DNA of 64,000 nt, from NCBI GenBank assembly GCA_012861695.1, contig JAAOOA010000033.1, positions 16,283,934 to 16,347,933 of the forward strand, given 5' to 3'. Position numbers and translations under genes: made by a program. Positions 59,171 to 64,000 of the stretch are shown here, piece after piece (within the stretch, counting starts at the first letter, position 1; the number at the start of each line of letters is the position of its first letter). The notes under the pieces are model-generated. The model was not told the origin of the DNA, made no database searches, and saw only the letters and a program-made list of their open reading frames with translations. The DNA comes from Trematomus loennbergii (Eukaryota > Chordata > Actinopteri > Perciformes > Nototheniidae).

Positions 59171-62100
59171 TTAACTCTCCACCCCAAACTTTTTTTCTTA
59201 TTTCTAATTTTGTAGTGACATCACTTAAAGCAATTTCGCAGACCTCACACCAGATAGAAAAATCATTACATACCACTGACCAATGATATGGTGCAAAAAA
59301 GGATCACCCACCCTGGAAACCAACCTCAAAATGAAGCCTTGGGCTCATTGAATGGCACCTTACGATGGAAAGCTTACACCCTCAAAACAAAATGGAAAAG
59401 TACTGTAGGTCAGTATTTATAACTTTACGGATACTGACATTATCTTTTCACACCACTGCAAGTAATGAGACATCATGCGTTGTAAATAATCTCTAATTAA
59501 AGGGTTTATGAAAAGCATTGGTTCTGTGTCACATTAAGATAGTTAGAAGTATTTCCTTTGCTTCAGAAGCCTTCTGTCTTCTACCACAAGGTCAGATTTT
59601 GGGAAACATTTAGATTCACAACAAAAATGTAAGGTGGTTGTCATTTCTCCAGCTTCCTGCAAGGGCAAATTGTACAAAGAATGAAGGCTAAGCTTGTCCA
59701 CTTATCAGTCCATCTTGAATGTGAAATTTACAGAGATATACTGTATACTTCTACTTTTTTAAGCATCATTAAGGAACTGTGTTTGAAATATTTAATTATT
59801 AAGCAGGCGATTCTCCCCTGATATATAACATTTTCCTTCCCTACTCAGGGCTGACAGGCGGCGTAACATCCGGCTGCTCCAGACTGTGCAATGATGTGCA
59901 AAGCCCCGAGTGCGGGAAGAGGGGAAGGAGAAAGGGGGAAAGAGGGGAGAGCTTTATTAATGGCCAGGCGGCTGGGTGGGGCCGAGTTGCCACTTGAGCT
60001 TCTTGTCAGGTACAGCTGCTCCAGACTGTTTTTTAAACTCATGTCTCCTTGATTCAAAGTCAAAGGAGGCAGCAGCTGTTTGTCCCCCACACTCCAGTCC
60101 ATTGTTCAGACAGCAGAGAGGTTTCAAATGTAGCTGGGAGACATCAAAAACATCAAAGGTGGCTGTTGTTCACCGTCATATTGACATTAAGTGTTGAAAA
60201 CCTAAATTAAGGTACAGGAAATAGATAATGTCATGTTTTTCTTGTAGATGGAGCACTGTGGGTTTGTGATGCATCACATGCGAGGTGGAGGGAAATCTTC
60301 TTTTTTTTTACGCTTGGGAGGCCACGGCTCATTTCCCTCATGCAAATTAAAGCTGAGAGCGAAAGGGGAAGGCAAATGCTATTGGAAGGCTGACAGCGCT
60401 GTGTGGAAAATGTTGTGTGACTGGCGCTGAGGCTAGCACAGTTCCCCAGTGTGTGCCACTGAGGGGAAAGAGGGAGTGAGCCAATGAGGGGGGTCAGGGT
60501 GGGGATTTCCTTTTCATGAGCGCGTTGGCATTGAAGGGGTTCGCTCGAAACGTATGTCACGACTAGGGCTGCTGCAAAGCCACTCTCGCACACGTGATAA
60601 AAGATAACGTCGAACCAAAAATCGATACTCGTGATGAGTCATGATAATCTCACTGAGTGTGAGTTGGCAGCAGTGGAAGCTGTGGTTGTGTGTCTGCCGG
60701 GGATCTAGCTGTAGTGAGGTCTGAGGGTTTTTAAAATAGAAAAATCTTTGGGTCTAAGTATTGACACAGAGGCAACAACAGAACCTCCGTAGCAATAGCA
60801 ACTTGTAGGCACTCAGCATCCAAGGACTTAATGCGTCCAGCGATCATCCTCCAGACAGCAGTTCTGGAAGTTACGTAATGTCCAAATATAAATACACTTT
60901 TTTTCTGTGAGAGAAGAGGCCAGCTGTGAGTGAGGACAGAATTGGAGCACCTTGTTCTTTTTTTTTTGCCCAACGAGGTCCCATTCCATACCTGTGATCT
61001 CCAACAGTAGACCCATTTCAGCGTCTGTGTACTGTGGGGAGATTGTGCTGCAGTAACCTTACTCTCAGGATAAAGTGATGGAAAGGAAATCTGGAACACT
61101 GGTTTCCCTACTTGCAGTTTGTCCCAGGCTAACAATAACTGGGTTCATTACCACTATAGGAATAAAGTACTGATGTACCCACTAAAGTCAAACTGGGGCT
61201 CCACTCTCATAAAGCACTTTGCAGTGATGTTTCTTGAATAAACAATACAGGTTTATAATGGATTGAATCAGGATTTAGAAACCACCATGTAACCATATGG
61301 GAAGGTGCTAGGCCACTAAGCTAACATTCCTTACTAAGACTATAAACTCCATTAAAAAGAAATGTGTTCAGCGTTGGCTTGTAGTTAGCTTCCCCTGTAT
61401 TGTACAAGATAACATCTACCGAAATGCAAATCTTGAGGATTCAAAAACAGAAGTTGACAAACAAATGGATGAGGTTGTGTTGTTGCCAGTCGAGATGTCA
61501 GAGAAGATTTCACTGTCCTGTGCAAATGGGAGAAATCGGTAGCCCATTTTTTATCCACCTTAAATTGTTTTCTTGGGGGAATTATTTTCATCAGACATTA
61601 CGACTGAAGAGATTTTAGTTTGGTCGAACCGAAGAATTTCCCTGTTAAAGTAAATACCAGCAAACTGAAACACCAATCTAAGTCCACTTCTGAGAGTAAA
61701 AGCACAAAAATCTAAAATGAACCTTGGAAACGAGGATGTCCTCTTCCATTGCTTTTGTTACTTTGCAAATTCAGAATGATGTTGTGAAATATAAATAACA
61801 AATAAATAATTATATATTTTTCTAGGTTAAGATAAGATAAGATTTTTGTAATTAAAGTATACATAAGTAAAAATAAAAGATCTGAGCACTTCTTCTGCTA
61901 GTGATGCATGCAGCAACAAGCAGCCAATCAGGACGAAACACGCTTGGCTATCGTATAAGAGTTTTTAAAAAAAGAGTTAGGCAAAAAGGGAAGGATCAGA
62001 AATGTGTGATGGTTTCATTGGTTGGAAGTTTAGGTAACACCTACTGCAGTGCACATGTCGCATGAGGTCACCATTACTGCTTTCCAAGAAGTTTACCAGG

Positions 62101-63095
62101 AAGTCCAAATCCAAATAAAGGCAAAATAATGCTTTTGTGCACACTTAATGTAGACTTATAGGTTTCTGAATGTTCATGGCCTTTGTTTCTGTCAGCAACT
62201 ATGGAGTTATAAAAAATGAATCATTTCAGTAATCAGGATTCAATCATGATGTCTCAGAAAAAAGGAAAGTTTATTGGATAGTTAAAATGTCAAATTACCC
62301 ATGGCATTATATTGCCACCGGTGTATTTTTTAAAGCTGTGCATTTTTATAGTCTGGAACAGGAATGAAGAGAAGAGTGTTCACCTATCTGGGATGACTGG
62401 TGATTATCACAGGGGCATTTCTGGTGTTTTCTAAACCCCATGATGCACCTTGAAGGAAAGGAAGTCATTACAACCAATTTTAATTTTGTGTTTATTGAAA
62501 CGTTTCTTTCAGATTATGGTCATGGTTTTAAATATGTGGTTGGTGTATAACATTGGTAAGGGGAAACAAGGGTTGTGGTTTGGGTTACAAACATGTACAG
62601 GTAACCTAGGCAACCTATTTTGACCCCTTTGTGTCGGTTATGTTAAAAAACCTGTCTTTTCTCACAGGACTACACATGTGTTAGTTTGACGCATCCATAT
62701 AACATTTTAAATTAACACATTTCAAATGGACGAAAAAAAACTATTCCTAAGTACAATTTGGAAATGATTGTACCTTCACTATAATAGCCTAAGTATAATC
62801 ACATATCAGTCACATACAACAAGTACCTCTTACTCAAAGTACATCTTGTTGATAAGTATGTGGAAACTTTTAATTATGGGAGTATTTTAACATAGAGACT
62901 TGGTGGTTATCCCATGGTTGTTGCAAGAAAACTATTATTCAACATGTGCACCTTTCATTGATATGTTACATTTCAATAAATGTACAAGGAGAAATACCTG
63001 TTAGTCCTATATCCAACATATGCTTTAATGGTGTTGATATAACTATTATAATGTGGATTTTCTACACATTTTATTCATTTTTGACTTAAAAATGC
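59171..63095. other. Gene-free stretch
   Basis: No exon recognised. 59850-60480 is more GC-rich, includes the octamer-like 'atgcaaattaa' near 60342 and could be regulatory. Open frames here have no family features. Confidence 0.4.
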
Positions 63096-63165
63096 AGGTC
63101 TCCCTTGAAAAAGAGATCGTTGATCTCAATGGGATTTTTAACCTGGTTAAATAAAGGCTACAAAC
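63096..63165 (+). mobile_element. LINE 3' tail fragment
   Basis: 'gtctcccttgaaaaagagat', 'gatctcaatggga' and 'cctggttaaataaaggc' match the tail of the LINE at 3660-7247 (7170-7228). Confidence 0.75.
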
Positions 63166-64000
63166 AAACAAACAATTTTTTGACTTAAAAATAATAATTT
63201 CCTGGCGTGACCCTGTGTGTGCAAACATCCTCTGAAGTGGTGGTAATTCTCCTTGATCTTTTGGACCCAGAGGCTGTTTCTCAATACCAGAACAGCAACC
63301 AATTGACTCGAGAAGGATGTTCACGCCAAGTCTCCTTGAGAGAACATTCTGGCAGGAAAGCAAGGACGGAGAACACAGCTGTCAGAGACGTTCTGTTTGG
63401 CTGTTATTGTGCAGCTCAAACCCACCATCACGTCTGATTGTGTTCAAATGACAGTTGTTTTACATGGCATGTTCTAACATTCTTTTTAAATGTATGCATA
63501 TGGTAATTATTTCATTTTGTTTAAATTAATGCCATAAGCAAAACATTCGCTGTATGCTTGTAAAAGTTATGTAAATACAAATAAACCATGTTATTTTATT
63601 CCCCCTCCAACTAGCTATTCTTCAAAGCTGGTCACCTCCCTTCTCTCAGGTAAGGTGGGACAATGTATGTGTGATATGCAAAGTACACAATGTTTTATGT
63701 TGCAGAGATTGCATGTCATTTTCAGTAACATTATTTAATCCGTGACTCTATTACAAACCCCGATTTACAAGCTATGTTTTCCTCTCTTTTTTGTCAGTTC
63801 TGAGGAAAACTGCACAGTGGAAAATAGCCTGGGGAGTATTCTATCTCTGTAAGCTTTAAATGACTCAGTCTTTTTTTGTCTGACTTGCATAGTGTGAGAG
63901 CAAACCTAAAACGGGCCTAATTGACTAGATAAACTAGTATAGCTGTTTTGTGCAGAATGCTAACTTATACAGTACTAGTCTACACCATTCTCGCATAAAC
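63166..64000. other. Gene-free stretch
   Basis: No coding or repeat signal that I can support. Confidence 0.4.

Noticed and set aside
60231..60593. Minus-strand open frame of 120 codons near GC-richer sequence
   Set aside because: No protein family features; the region looks non-coding.

Overview
The window is vertebrate nuclear DNA, almost certainly from a teleost fish. It has large GT-AG introns around a conserved animal gene, long (CA)n microsatellites, and a dense mix of CR1/L2-type LINE relics, hAT-like, Kolobok-like and Harbinger-like DNA elements and small TTAA-flanked MITEs, which is typical of fish genomes.

Region 1 (1-18,475, + strand) holds the last sixteen coding exons of one gene. 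I recognise it as zzef1 (zinc finger ZZ-type and EF-hand domain containing 1); about 920 C-terminal residues of a protein that is roughly 2,950 residues in vertebrates are present. All introns are GT-AG and the exon phases agree, but exons 6, 7, 8, 9, 11 and 13 carry seven frame-breaking small indels between 7.8 and 11.4 kb, several in mononucleotide runs. Splice sites and protein similarity stay intact, so I read these mainly as sequence or assembly error, with recent pseudogenisation as the alternative. The introns hold repeats: a TTAA MITE in intron 2; a LINE carrying a TAA-flanked MITE and itself lying inside an older LINE relic in intron 5; a CA tract beside the exon 14 donor; and a TTAA MITE carrying a LINE tail in intron 15.

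Region 2 (18,476-27,890) holds the probable 3' UTR with a candidate poly(A) signal near 20,651, then gene-poor sequence without a coding region I can support.

Region 3 (27,894-38,750) is a stack of nested transposons. An outer element with GGGGCCTCATTTATAA ends contains a 9.55 kb fold-back element (TSD AAAAAAAT). That contains a 4.23 kb Kolobok-like element (TSD TTAA, broken THAP-type zinc-finger exon), a 1.1 kb palindromic MITE and a 0.79 kb insertion. The Kolobok-like element in turn contains a hAT-like element with another hAT-like element inside it, and a solo LTR (TSD CTCTT). A second, uninterrupted copy of the fold-back element at 47,504-50,907 (TSD GTGTGGAG) supplies the empty sites that prove several of these insertions and shows the inner segment in the opposite orientation.

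Region 4 (38,751-64,000) is intergenic or intronic sequence of an unseen gene. It holds a textbook 477-bp hAT MITE, two copies of a TTAA MITE, several LINE 3' ends, a long CA microsatellite and the second fold-back copy. I found no coding exon here. The only host gene in the window is therefore zzef1; the rest is mobile-element biology and possible non-coding regulatory DNA.
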